Positions 1-6,957 of a stretch of 10,781 nucleotides of DNA are shown here, piece after piece. The DNA lies in assembly GCA_027347545.1 (NCBI GenBank), contig DAIEQT010000390.1, positions 1-10,781 of the forward strand, in the 5' to 3' direction. Numbering within the stretch: the stretch's first letter is position 1; every line of letters starts with the position of its first letter. Below the pieces are notes generated by a model, which was not told the DNA's origin, ran no database searches, and worked only from the letters and a program-made list of their open reading frames with translations. The translations under genes were made by a program, and so were the position numbers. The DNA is from Ignavibacteria bacterium. GTDB lineage: Bacteria > Bacteroidota > Ignavibacteria > Ignavibacteriales > Melioribacteraceae.

Positions 1-801
1 TTTATCTTCGTGCGGATAGCAAATGTACCAAGTGCGCTGCAGATCGGCGCAATAGCCGTTAACCTTAACTCCAAAATCCATATTAACAACGTGACCGTGT
101 TGAACAACCCGATTAGTTGGACCGGAATGCGCGCCGGCTGTATCCGGACCGGAAAAGACGGCAGGACAATGTTCAACATCCCAAGCAGTTTCAAAACCGC
201 GCTGTTTAACGATATCAAGTACAAAATCTGCAACTTGTTTTTCCGTAACACCGGCTTTAAGAAACTTTGTTACTTCACCAAAAATTTTAAGAGTTTCGTT
301 AATTGCTTCTTTCATGTTCGCAAGTTCGCTTGCAGATTTTCTTCCTTTTAATGCCGCAATAATTTCTTCGGATGAAACAAGAGCATTTACATATGGAGTG
401 TCTTTTAGATGGTCAATCAACTCAAGATATAATCCGTGCGGCAGTCCATCGGCAAGTGTTGAGTTGCGGGAAAAGTTGATAGCAATTTTCTTAGGCTTGT
501 ACATATCCAGCACTTTAAGCAAATCTTCTTTAACAAATTTCAAATAAGGGTGAATATTTTTGTATGTGCCAACTGTTTTCATATTTTCATATTCTAGCGA
601 GCCAATTACCGCATGAGTGTTCCCACTCTTAGTAATAATGAATGCGGATTGCCAAGTAGCTCCGGTCCCAACCATCATGTCCATCATTGGGTCTTTCATG
701 TTTCCGGTTTCGCGGACATAAATCATCCACATATCAATATTTTTTTCATTCAAAATTTGTACGGCTTGTTCAATCTTTTCTTGAATCATTTGTTTGGACA
801 T
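1..801 (-). CDS. M24 family metallopeptidase, Xaa-Pro aminopeptidase type (3' end outside window)
   Basis: The minus-strand frame is open from ATG at 801 to the left edge, giving the first 267 residues without a stop. Residues about 8-130 resemble the Creatinase_N domain found before the catalytic domain in prolidases and aminopeptidase P. From about residue 150 the pita-bread M24 fold begins (ASELANMKEAI, then AHSGPTNRVVQHGHVVNMDF). Visible active-site residues are His225 and the metal ligands Asp242 (NMDFG) and Asp253 (CADLQRT). The remaining His and two Glu ligands expected of the family would lie in the missing C-terminal 120-150 residues. No signal peptide is seen, so the enzyme is probably cytoplasmic and cleaves X-Pro peptides with a dinuclear metal centre. 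The start is supported by GGAGG at 806-810, four bases upstream. The gene lies 44 bp downstream of the small Cys-rich gene and is probably co-transcribed with it. Exact substrate (aminopeptidase versus dipeptidase) cannot be decided. Confidence 0.9.
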   Translation of the reverse strand, partial: MSKQMIQEKIEQAVQILNEKNIDMWMIYVRETGNMKDPMMDMMVGTGATWQSAFIITKSGNTHAVIGSLEYENMKTVGTYKNIHPYLKFVKEDLLKVLDMYKPKKIAINFSRNSTLADGLPHGLYLELIDHLKDTPYVNALVSSEEIIAALKGRKSASELANMKEAINETLKIFGEVTKFLKAGVTEKQVADFVLDIVKQRGFETAWDVEHCPAVFSGPDTAGAHSGPTNRVVQHGHVVNMDFGVKVNGYCADLQRTWYICYPHEDK

Positions 802-805
802 ACAT

Positions 806-810
806 CCTCC
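806..810 (-). promoter_or_regulatory. Ribosome binding site of the M24 peptidase gene
   Basis: On the minus strand GGAGG stands four bases before the ATG at 801. It is the strongest Shine-Dalgarno match in the window and fixes this start. A second ATG at 803-805 is out of frame. Confidence 0.7.
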
Positions 811-845
811 GAGCCGAGTTACGCTTATGATTTATTATTAGTTTA

Positions 846-1073
846 CTATCGTCCAACGTATTGTTTTAAAATGTTTGGATCATCGGTTGATTCGATTGTT
901 TCGTTGCAAACGGTGCATTCAAAATTAACGCGAACCGGAACAGCGCTTATTCCAATCCAATACAAAATTTGCCCAAAACCGGAATACTCGCATTTATGCT
1001 GAACTTTGAGATTTGATTTATCGTACCCGCAAGAACAAGCTGGCTTTGAGTAGTTGTTTGAGTTTTCCATCAT
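846..1073 (-). CDS. Small Cys-rich protein, probable zinc-binding, unknown function
   Basis: This 75-residue protein is not recognised as a named family. It has the pattern Cys13-x-Cys15, His26-x-Cys28 and Cys53-x2-Cys56, which looks like a metal-binding ribbon or knuckle. Between the second and third pairs lies a hydrophobic stretch (GFGQILYWIGISAVPVRV), too polar and Pro-broken to call a membrane helix. Two ATG codons stand at the start (1073 and 1070) and neither has a clear ribosome binding site. It is divergent from the tricorn gene across 100 bp and lies 44 bp before the M24 peptidase gene, so the two are probably one transcript. That the frame is real is supported by this arrangement, by the paired cysteines and by the lack of a better frame. 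Function is not assignable; a link to the peptidase would rest on position alone. Confidence 0.65.
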   Translation of the reverse strand: MMENSNNYSKPACSCGYDKSNLKVQHKCEYSGFGQILYWIGISAVPVRVNFECTVCNETIESTDDPNILKQYVGR

Positions 1074-1173
1074 TCAATAAATTGTTGCCGAAAAATTACA
1101 AAGAATTTTCCATTTCTTAATTGGCAGAAATAAGATAGATTCCGTCCCATAAAATCAAAACCGAAGGCGTAAC

Positions 1174-4100
1174 ATGAAAAAAGTCCTACTTTTAATTGCC
1201 GCATTGTTTTTACAGCTCAACGCACAGAACCAAGAATACTTTTTAAGCGATCCCGCCCTTTCTCCGGATGCCAAAACAATTATCTTTTCTTACGAAGGTG
1301 ATTTGTGGACGGTTCCGGTTAGCGGCGGAAACGCATCGCGCTTAACAGCTATGGATGGAAATGAAACACGCCCGGTTTATTCGCCGGATGGAAAATGGAT
1401 TGCCTTCACCAGCAATCAAGATGGGAATAACAATGTTTATGTAATTCCGGTAGAAGGCGGAGCGATTAAGCAGCTTACTTTTCACAGCAGCAACGATTTA
1501 GTTGAATCGTGGTCGTGGGATTCCAAATATATTTACTTCGCTTCAGATAGATTTAATTCAGTAACAGCTTTTAAAGTATCATTAAACGGTGAAACACCGG
1601 TACGCTTGTTTGATAATTTTTTTAACTGGCCGCATAATTTGATGGAGGACCCAATAAGTAAAGGATTCTATTTTAATGATACTTGGGAAAGCTGGAGCCA
1701 AGCAAATAGAAAACACTATAAAGGCGATTTCAATCCGGATGTAAAGTTTTACAATCCGGTAACGAAGGAATACAAACTACTTACGGATTACCGCGGAAAA
1801 GATTTTTGGCAAACTGTAGATAAGAATGGCAAAATTTATTTTGCAAGCGATGAAGGAAACGACGAATACAATCTTTACACATTTGAAAATGGGAAGAAGA
1901 AACAGCTAACAAAATTTGATGCTTCAATCAAGAAACCAAAAGTTAGCGCAAACGGAGAGAAAGTTGTTTTCGAAAAAGATTACCAGCTTTTTGTTTACGA
2001 TGTAAAATCCGGCAAAGCCGATAAGGTTCCGGTTGCTTTGATAAGCAATTACAAACTGGTAAACTCGCAAGAGTATAACACCAAGGGCGCAGTTACAAAT
2101 TTTTCAGCATCACCGGATGGAAAAAAGTTTGTGTTTGTTTCCAGAGGTGAATTATTTGTTTCCGACGTTGAAGGAAAATTTGTAAAACAGATTAATACAA
2201 ATCCGGCTGAACGGATTGTTGAAGTTCTTTGGTTGAATAATGATACAATCATTTTTAATCAAACTGTCAACGGCTGGTTAAATCTATTTACAATTAAAGC
2301 TGACAGTAAAGGTGAAAAGAAACAGCTGACTAAAAATGAGCAAAATAATCAATCAATTGTAATTAGCAACGTTAGAAGTAAGGTGGCTTACTTCAGCGGA
2401 AGAAACGAGCTGCGGGTTCTCGATTCAAAATCGCTGGAATCAAAAACAATTGTGAAAGATGAATTCTGGGCGCTCAATCCGGGTGATCCAAGCTTTTCTC
2501 CGGATGATAGATATTTAGTTTACACAGCGCAGAGAAATTTTGAATCAGACATTTTCGCTTACGATTTCAAAACTGAAAAGTCTTACGAGATTACTAAGAC
2601 CGGAGTTTCGGAAAGTTCGCCAACATGGTCGCCTGATGGAAAATACATTTACTTCTCAACAGATAGATTAACTCCAAGTTATCCGCGCGGTACAAGAAAT
2701 GATGATGTTTACAGAATAGCGCTTCAGCCAATTGATAAAGAATTTAAGTCCGACCGTTTTGACAAATTATTTTTGGCGGAAAAGAAGGACTCATCCAAAG
2801 TAAAAGTGGAAATTGATTTTGCCGGATTGAAAGACCGCTGGGAAAGCATTGTAAAACTTAGCGGATCGCAAGGTCAGCCATTTGTTTACCAAAAGGGTGA
2901 TGAGACAAGATTGCTCTTTACTTCCAATCATGAGGGGGAGGGAAATAACCTTTACCAGTTGATTCTGAAGCCATTTGATAAACCGGAAACTAAAAAATTT
3001 GAAGGCGCTAAAGTTAGCGGCTATCAAATAAGTAAAGGCAAGGACAATTACTATTTGATGTCATCCAGCAAGATTTACAAAATTGATTTTGCCGCCAGCA
3101 AGCTAACGGCGGTAGAAACAGAGGCAAAGTTTACAAGAAATCTTTCTGCTGAATTCAACCAGATGTTTTATGAAACTTGGGCTAACCTTGAAGAGAATTT
3201 CTATGATGACAAATTCCACGGAGCTGATTGGAACAAACTTGGAAAGTATTACTCAACATTTTTACCTTATGTAAAATCTCGCGCAAACTTACGCTTGCTC
3301 TTAAATGACATGCTCGGTGAGTTAAACTCTTCTCACCTTGGCTTTAACTCAAACGGCGATGAAGAGAAAGTATTCTATAAAACCGAATCAATGGAAACCG
3401 GAATTGTTTTTGAAAATGAGAATCCATATAAAGTAAAATCAATTCTCAAGAACTCAGCGGTTTGGAAAAAGGGAAATGCGATTCTTCCGGGTGATGAACT
3501 TGTTTCAATTAACGGAATCTCGGTTGATAAAGAGGCTAACCGGGATAAGTATTTCTTAACAACTTCCCAGCCGGAAGAAATTACACTTGGATTGAAGCGT
3601 GGAAATGAGAATGTGAGCGTGAAGATTCATCCGCAAAGCTATGGTGAATTAAAAACCAATTTCTACGATGAGTGGGTTGAGCAAAATCAAAAGTATGTTG
3701 ATGAGAAATCAAAAAATAAAATTGCTTATGTACACATGAAGAACATGGGGGACGGTGAACTAGAAAACTTTTTGATCGAGATGACTAATGAATTTCACTA
3801 CAAAGAGGGATTGATTTACGATCTTCGATTCAACACCGGTGGCAATGTTCACGATGCAGTTTTACAGTTCTTAAGCCAGCGCCCCTATTTGCAATGGAAA
3901 TACAGAGGCGGTGCACTAACAATTCAGCCGAACTTTGCACCGGTGGCAAAACCAATTGTTATTCTTATCAACGAACAAACTTTGAGCGATGCAGAGATGA
4001 CTTCGCAAGGATTTAAACAGCTTGGTCTTGGAAAAATTATTGGAACGGAAAGCTACAGATGGATTATCTTCACATCCGGCAAAAGTCTTGTTGATGGTTC

Positions 4101-4269
4101 TTTCTACCGGCTTCCTTCCTGGGGCTGCTTTACGCTTGATGGAAAAGACTTAGAAGCTGAAGGAGTTAAACCGGATATTTACGTTAAGACTACTTTCAAG
4201 GATAGATTGGAAAAGAAAGATCCGCAGCTTGATAAAGCCATAGAAGAAATTATGAAAGGAATAAAATGA
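1174..4269 (+). CDS. tri: Exported tricorn protease homologue (S41 family serine peptidase)
   Basis: At 1031 residues it is close to the usual tricorn length (about 1070). Residues 1-18 form a signal peptide ending LNAQ, so the protein is exported, probably to the periplasm. Residues about 25-560 hold beta-propeller PD40/WD40-like blades, with repeats such as LSPDAKTIIF, YSPDGKWIAF, ASPDGKKFVF, FSPDDRYLVY and WSPDGKYIYF. A helical C1 region follows with Ser720-His721 (NSSHLG). A PDZ domain spans about 740-825 (ILPGDELVSINGISV), then the S41 catalytic domain with Ser938-Asp939 (TLSDAE) and a Glu in LEAEGVKPD (Glu994 or Glu996). These match the Ser/His/Ser/Glu tetrad of tricorn, so the enzyme should be active, degrading oligopeptides. 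A weak GAAGG precedes the ATG. The gene opens a plus-strand cluster and its stop overlaps the DinB gene start by 4 bp (ATGA), implying translational coupling. No convincing promoter is visible in the 100-bp divergent spacer. Confidence 0.93.
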   Translation: MKKVLLLIAALFLQLNAQNQEYFLSDPALSPDAKTIIFSYEGDLWTVPVSGGNASRLTAMDGNETRPVYSPDGKWIAFTSNQDGNNNVYVIPVEGGAIKQLTFHSSNDLVESWSWDSKYIYFASDRFNSVTAFKVSLNGETPVRLFDNFFNWPHNLMEDPISKGFYFNDTWESWSQANRKHYKGDFNPDVKFYNPVTKEYKLLTDYRGKDFWQTVDKNGKIYFASDEGNDEYNLYTFENGKKKQLTKFDASIKKPKVSANGEKVVFEKDYQLFVYDVKSGKADKVPVALISNYKLVNSQEYNTKGAVTNFSASPDGKKFVFVSRGELFVSDVEGKFVKQINTNPAERIVEVLWLNNDTIIFNQTVNGWLNLFTIKADSKGEKKQLTKNEQNNQSIVISNVRSKVAYFSGRNELRVLDSKSLESKTIVKDEFWALNPGDPSFSPDDRYLVYTAQRNFESDIFAYDFKTEKSYEITKTGVSESSPTWSPDGKYIYFSTDRLTPSYPRGTRNDDVYRIALQPIDKEFKSDRFDKLFLAEKKDSSKVKVEIDFAGLKDRWESIVKLSGSQGQPFVYQKGDETRLLFTSNHEGEGNNLYQLILKPFDKPETKKFEGAKVSGYQISKGKDNYYLMSSSKIYKIDFAASKLTAVETEAKFTRNLSAEFNQMFYETWANLEENFYDDKFHGADWNKLGKYYSTFLPYVKSRANLRLLLNDMLGELNSSHLGFNSNGDEEKVFYKTESMETGIVFENENPYKVKSILKNSAVWKKGNAILPGDELVSINGISVDKEANRDKYFLTTSQPEEITLGLKRGNENVSVKIHPQSYGELKTNFYDEWVEQNQKYVDEKSKNKIAYVHMKNMGDGELENFLIEMTNEFHYKEGLIYDLRFNTGGNVHDAVLQFLSQRPYLQWKYRGGALTIQPNFAPVAKPIVILINEQTLSDAEMTSQGFKQLGLGKIIGTESYRWIIFTSGKSLVDGSFYRLPSWGCFTLDGKDLEAEGVKPDIYVKTTFKDRLEKKDPQLDKAIEEIMKGIK

Positions 4270-4754
4270 ATTCGTTAAAAAGTTTTTTGGATGAACAGAA
4301 GGAATACTTGCTTGAATCTTACGCAAAATTACTTTTGATTAGCGACGGTGAAGCTTCATCTAAGCAAGATGGTAAATGGTCTAAGAAAGAAATTTTGGGG
4401 CATTTGATTGATTCCGCATCAAACAATCATCAAAGATTTGTGCGCGTGCAATTTAAGGATGATTTGGTTTTTCCTGGTTACGACCAAGATGAATGGGTGC
4501 GGGTTCAGAACTATCAATACGTAAATTGGTTTGCGCTGGTAGAATTGTGGAAGGGATTTAATTTTCTGATAGCACACTTAGCTGGAGAAATTCCGGATAA
4601 TATTTTATTTGAACCAAGAGCAAATCATAATTTGGTTGATATTGCATATATCGAAGTTCCAAAAGAGCAGCCGGCAACTTTGGATTACTTTATTCGCGAT
4701 TATTTTGTTCATCTGAAACACCACATGGAACAAATAGTTGAGAGTGTTAAATAA
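4266..4754 (+). CDS. DinB superfamily protein
   Basis: This 162-residue protein has the four-helix layout of the DinB/YfiT-like putative metal-binding superfamily. The first conserved block is KWSKKEILGHLIDSASNNHQRF, with His46 as the first candidate ligand. The last helix reads FVHLKHHMEQI, with His149 and His153 spaced H-x3-H, completing the expected three-His metal site. Known members include thiol transferases (bacillithiol or mycothiol) and many proteins without a function, so the substrate here is open. No signal peptide is present and it should be cytoplasmic. It begins inside the tricorn stop codon (ATGA), so expression is probably coupled to an exported peptidase, although no direct functional link is evident. 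Confidence 0.85.
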   Translation: MNSLKSFLDEQKEYLLESYAKLLLISDGEASSKQDGKWSKKEILGHLIDSASNNHQRFVRVQFKDDLVFPGYDQDEWVRVQNYQYVNWFALVELWKGFNFLIAHLAGEIPDNILFEPRANHNLVDIAYIEVPKEQPATLDYFIRDYFVHLKHHMEQIVESVK

Positions 4755-4757
4755 AAC

Positions 4758-4793
4758 TGTCATGCTGGGTTCCAGCTTTCGCTGGAATGGCAC
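4758..4793. repeat. Palindromic intergenic repeat between DinB and amidotransferase-like genes
   Basis: A perfect 7-bp stem TTCCAGC (4770-4776) and GCTGGAA (4781-4787) encloses the loop TTTC. The flanks TGTCAT and ATGGCA extend the symmetry imperfectly. The form resembles the dispersed TGTCAT...ATGACA-type palindromes found in many bacterial genomes. No T-tract follows, so it is not an obvious terminator. It ends 17-23 bases before the TTG start of the next gene and could influence its expression if the genes share a transcript. Confidence 0.6.
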
Positions 4794-4797
4794 AGAG

Positions 4798-4803
4798 AAA
4801 GGA
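4798..4803 (+). promoter_or_regulatory. Ribosome binding site selecting a TTG start
   Basis: AAAGGA lies six bases upstream of TTG at 4810, a good Shine-Dalgarno match and spacing. Because no ATG is available near this point, the site decides for the TTG start. Confidence 0.55.
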
Positions 4804-4809
4804 CACTAA

Positions 4810-5631
4810 TTGAAAGACATAACAGTTGCAGTAATAGATTTATACAACGGAGAAGAAAATCAAGGCATTCGCTGTATCAGAGATATATTGAACGAAACCG
4901 ACTGCAACCTGCCGGATGTTTCGCTCGATTATAAATTTTATGAAACAAGGAATAAGCTCGAATTACCAAACCTAGATTACGATATTTACATTTCTTCCGG
5001 TGGACCGGGAAGTCCTTGGGATGGGGTAGGCAGTGCTTGGGAAGCGCAATACTTTAGATTGCTCGATTTAATTTGGACACACAACCACAATAACCAGCGC
5101 AAGAAGTATGTATTCTTCATCTGTCATTCATTTCAAATCATGGTAAGATATTTCAAGCTTGGCGAAGTAATCAAGCGTCATTCAAAATCATTTGGTGTAA
5201 TGCCGGTTCACCTAACTGAATTTGGCAAGGAAGATAGTTTGCTGGATGGACTTTCCGATATGTTCTACGCGGCTGATTTCCGCGAATGGCAAGTGGTTCA
5301 GCCAAACAGAATTGCTTTTGAAGAACTCGGCGCAAAAATTCTTTGTTTGGAAAAAAATAGACCGCACGTTCCTTTCGAACGGGCAATGATGGCAATTAGA
5401 ATTAATGATGAATTCTGTGGGACACAATTTCATCCCGAAGCGGATGCTGCGAGTATGTATCATCATTTCCGTCAACCGGAAAGAAAGGAACACGTTGTTA
5501 ACAAATATGGCGAGCAAAAATATTTTGATATGCTTGATTTACTCGAAGTTGAAGATGGAATTAAACTGACACGAAAAACTGTTCTGCCAAATTTCCTAAA
5601 GGATACAATAGCAAAGCTGCAACAAAGCTAA
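4810..5631 (+). CDS. Class I glutamine amidotransferase-like protein
   Basis: The 273-residue protein has the core of the class I glutamine amidotransferase-like fold. It begins with a beta strand (ITVAVIDLYN). SSGGPGSP at 62-69 is the typical oxyanion-side loop. The nucleophile elbow is FFICHSFQ with Cys105, and GTQFHPEAD supplies His208 and Glu210, so the Cys-His-Glu triad is complete. The elbow differs from the usual GxCxG form, with Phe103 and Ser107 where glycines are normal. About 60 residues follow the HPE motif (ending LPNFLKDTIAKLQQS) and may form a family-specific tail. No synthetase domain is fused and no acceptor enzyme is adjacent, so it could be a GATase lacking a known partner, or a peptidase or transferase built on the same fold. 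The start is a TTG with a good ribosome binding site. It follows the DinB gene by 55 bp, which carry a hairpin repeat. The product is probably cytoplasmic. Confidence 0.8.
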   Translation: MKDITVAVIDLYNGEENQGIRCIRDILNETDCNLPDVSLDYKFYETRNKLELPNLDYDIYISSGGPGSPWDGVGSAWEAQYFRLLDLIWTHNHNNQRKKYVFFICHSFQIMVRYFKLGEVIKRHSKSFGVMPVHLTEFGKEDSLLDGLSDMFYAADFREWQVVQPNRIAFEELGAKILCLEKNRPHVPFERAMMAIRINDEFCGTQFHPEADAASMYHHFRQPERKEHVVNKYGEQKYFDMLDLLEVEDGIKLTRKTVLPNFLKDTIAKLQQS

Positions 5632-5641
5632 GTTTTATACC

Positions 5642-5655
5642 GTCCCTAAAGGGAC
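5642..5655. repeat. Hairpin GTCCCT/AGGGAC
   Basis: GTCCCT and AGGGAC flank two A bases; realistically this is a 5-bp stem with a TAAA loop. It starts 10 bases after the amidotransferase stop codon and lacks a following T-tract, so I call it a repeat rather than a terminator. Confidence 0.55.
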
Positions 5656-5694
5656 TTAACAAATATTGTGTATTCATTTTTCTATAGATATGCC

Positions 5695-5728
5695 GCTCCT
5701 CCGAAGGAGTCCTTCGGACTAACGGAGC
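5695..5728. repeat. Two-tier hairpin around TCCGAAGGA/TCCTTCGGA
   Basis: TCCGAAGGA (5700-5708) and TCCTTCGGA (5710-5718) are perfect 9-bp inverted copies around one G. Outside them GCTCC (5695-5699) pairs with GGAGC (5724-5728). Either the outer or the inner stem could form a stable structure in RNA or as a cruciform. Confidence 0.65.
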
Positions 5729-5774
5729 TAAAATCCCGTAGGTGGATGTCGCATAATTAATGAATCAAAAATAT

Positions 5775-5809
5775 ATCTGCGAAAATCAGTTGAATCTGCG
5801 TCATCTGCG
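5775..5809 (+). repeat. ATCTGCG short direct repeat array
   Basis: ATCTGCG occurs at 5775, 5794 and 5803, with a degenerate unit ATCAGTT at 5785, giving steps of 10, 9 and 9 bases. The array sits in the 67-bp segment between the inner 15-bp inverted arms. Confidence 0.55.
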
Positions 5810-5919
5810 TGCCATTAAGGATTAAAAAATTAATTATGCGACAGCCATCTTTAGGGACGATACAGAGAATATCTTTGCTCATTGCTATATCGGTTTAAGG
5901 TAATTCGCTAAGTGTTTAT

Positions 5920-6882
5920 TCACTCGTGTTGTTTTGTGGCTTTGCGTAATCTATCCATAATCGCTTGCCCCAACCCCTTCTCTTCAATTGTCTCAACAAG
6001 AATTAAATCAAGATTTTGTTTTTCCAGATCGTGCAGAAAAGAAAATAAGTTTGCGGCTGCTTCCCGGAGATTTCCGCTCGCTGAAAGTACACGCGCATCT
6101 GCAAAAGGAAACTTGTATTTGTTTTCCTTGAAGAATAATACGCCAATCTTTTTATCCTCATCAAGAAACTTTTCGTTGAAGAACTTTAACGGAGTATGCG
6201 GAGAATAATGAAACGGAAGCTGACCGGGAGAGTTAGGCTTATTTTCATCGGCAACGCCAATTTTAATTTCTCCAATTACTTTTTCAATATCTTCTTTAGA
6301 TAAGCCGCCGTGCCGCAGTAAATAAAACTCATCGTTATGGAGTTGTACGATCGTAGATTCAACGCCAACTGAACATTTCCCACCGTCGAGAATCATATCA
6401 ACTTTATCACCAAGATATTTCGCAACGTGTGCCGCTTCGGTTGGACTGAGATGACCAAACTTGTTTGCGCTCGGTGCGGCAATTGGTCTTCCGCTCATTT
6501 CAATTAATTGCAACGCAACGGGATGATTGGGCATCCTTACCGCTACAGTTGGATTGCCTGATGTTACAATATCGGGCACAAGCTCTGTCTTAGGAAGAAC
6601 AAGTGTTAACGGTCCCGGCCAGAACTTATTAATTAACTGCTCAACCTTTTCATTTTCAAACGAGGAAAGTTTTTTTAGCCAGCTTTTATCTGCTATATGA
6701 AGTATAAGCGGATTAAACGCCGGACGTTTCTTTGCTTCAAAGATTTTTGCTACTGCAATCGGGTTTAAACCATCTGCGCCTAAACCGTAAACCGTTTCGG
6801 TTGGAAAGGCAACAAGTCCGCCCGATTTTATTATTTCCGACGCGCGGAGTATGCTTTCGTTATTTGCTTTGTAAGTATTCAT
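5920..6882 (-). CDS. sua5: L-threonylcarbamoyladenylate synthase, Sua5 type
   Basis: This enzyme makes threonylcarbamoyl-AMP from threonine, bicarbonate and ATP, the first step of t6A formation at position 37 of ANN-decoding tRNAs; it acts in the cytoplasm. Residues 1 to about 200 form the YrdC domain, with GGLVAFPTETVYGLGAD (21-37), the KxR motif in AKKRPAFNPL (Lys51, Arg53) and the SxN motif in PSANKFGHLSPT. The linker SPGQLPFHYSPHTPL (218-232) and a C-terminal Sua5 domain ending GLGQAIMDRLRKAT mark the long Sua5 form rather than the single-domain TsaC. I chose the ATG at 6882 (320 residues). Upstream in-frame ATGs at 6942 and 6936 would add 18-20 residues unlike the family and would overlap the promoter and leader of the divergent phosphatase gene. 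A weak AAGG lies just before the chosen ATG. No partner t6A gene is nearby. Confidence 0.93.
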   Translation of the reverse strand: MNTYKANNESILRASEIIKSGGLVAFPTETVYGLGADGLNPIAVAKIFEAKKRPAFNPLILHIADKSWLKKLSSFENEKVEQLINKFWPGPLTLVLPKTELVPDIVTSGNPTVAVRMPNHPVALQLIEMSGRPIAAPSANKFGHLSPTEAAHVAKYLGDKVDMILDGGKCSVGVESTIVQLHNDEFYLLRHGGLSKEDIEKVIGEIKIGVADENKPNSPGQLPFHYSPHTPLKFFNEKFLDEDKKIGVLFFKENKYKFPFADARVLSASGNLREAAANLFSFLHDLEKQNLDLILVETIEEKGLGQAIMDRLRKATKQHE

Positions 6883-6903
6883 AACCTTTACGAAAATATA
6901 ATT

Positions 6904-6933
6904 TTTGATAAAGACTTGTTTGAAATATCTTTG
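6904..6933 (+). promoter_or_regulatory. Bacteroidota-type promoter of the HisN-like gene
   Basis: TTTG at 6904-6907 and TATCTTTG at 6926-6933 match the Bacteroidota consensus TTTG and TAnnTTTG with an 18-base spacer. Transcription would begin near 6940, about 18 bases before the ATG at 6958. This fits that start and excludes the upstream TTG at 6916. The match is by eye in AT-rich DNA. Confidence 0.45.
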
Positions 6934-6957
6934 CATCAACAAATCGAACGAAAACCC

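Larger units (their letters stand above)
5637..5863. repeat. Nested inverted-repeat element (MITE- or REP-cluster-like)
   Basis: The gap between two convergent genes is built from inverted repeats within inverted repeats. The outer arms are CGTCCCTAAAG (5641-5651) and its exact reverse complement at 5849-5859, with partial extension into ATAC/GATAC. The inner arms are a perfect 15-bp pair, 5747-5761 and 5829-5843 (TGTCGCATAATTAAT type). The left part also holds two local hairpins. No open reading frame of note is inside. The form fits a non-autonomous mobile element or a cluster of REP-like sequences; identity as a known family cannot be judged here. Nothing else is seen in 5864-5919. Confidence 0.7.

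Noticed and set aside
10..1002. Plus-strand frames at 10-351, 314-547 and 613-1002
   Set aside because: They lie opposite the M24 peptidase and Cys-rich genes, whose minus-strand frames carry clear motifs; the plus-strand products have no family features.
2049..3027. Minus-strand frames at 2049-2252 and 2791-3027
   Set aside because: Shadows of the tricorn gene, whose propeller repeats continue uninterrupted through this part.
5171..5517. Two minus-strand frames within the amidotransferase-like gene
   Set aside because: The plus-strand frame carries the Cys-His-Glu triad here; the antisense products lack recognisable motifs.
5642..5728. Rho-independent terminator for the amidotransferase-like gene
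   Set aside because: The hairpins are not followed by a T-tract and their arms recur as parts of the larger inverted-repeat element.
5775..5809. CRISPR-like array
   Set aside because: Units of 7 bases with 2-3 base gaps are far too short for repeats and spacers, and no cas gene is present.
6883..6942. 20-residue N-terminal extension of Sua5
   Set aside because: It does not resemble the family start and would overlap the divergent promoter; ATG at 6882 fits better.
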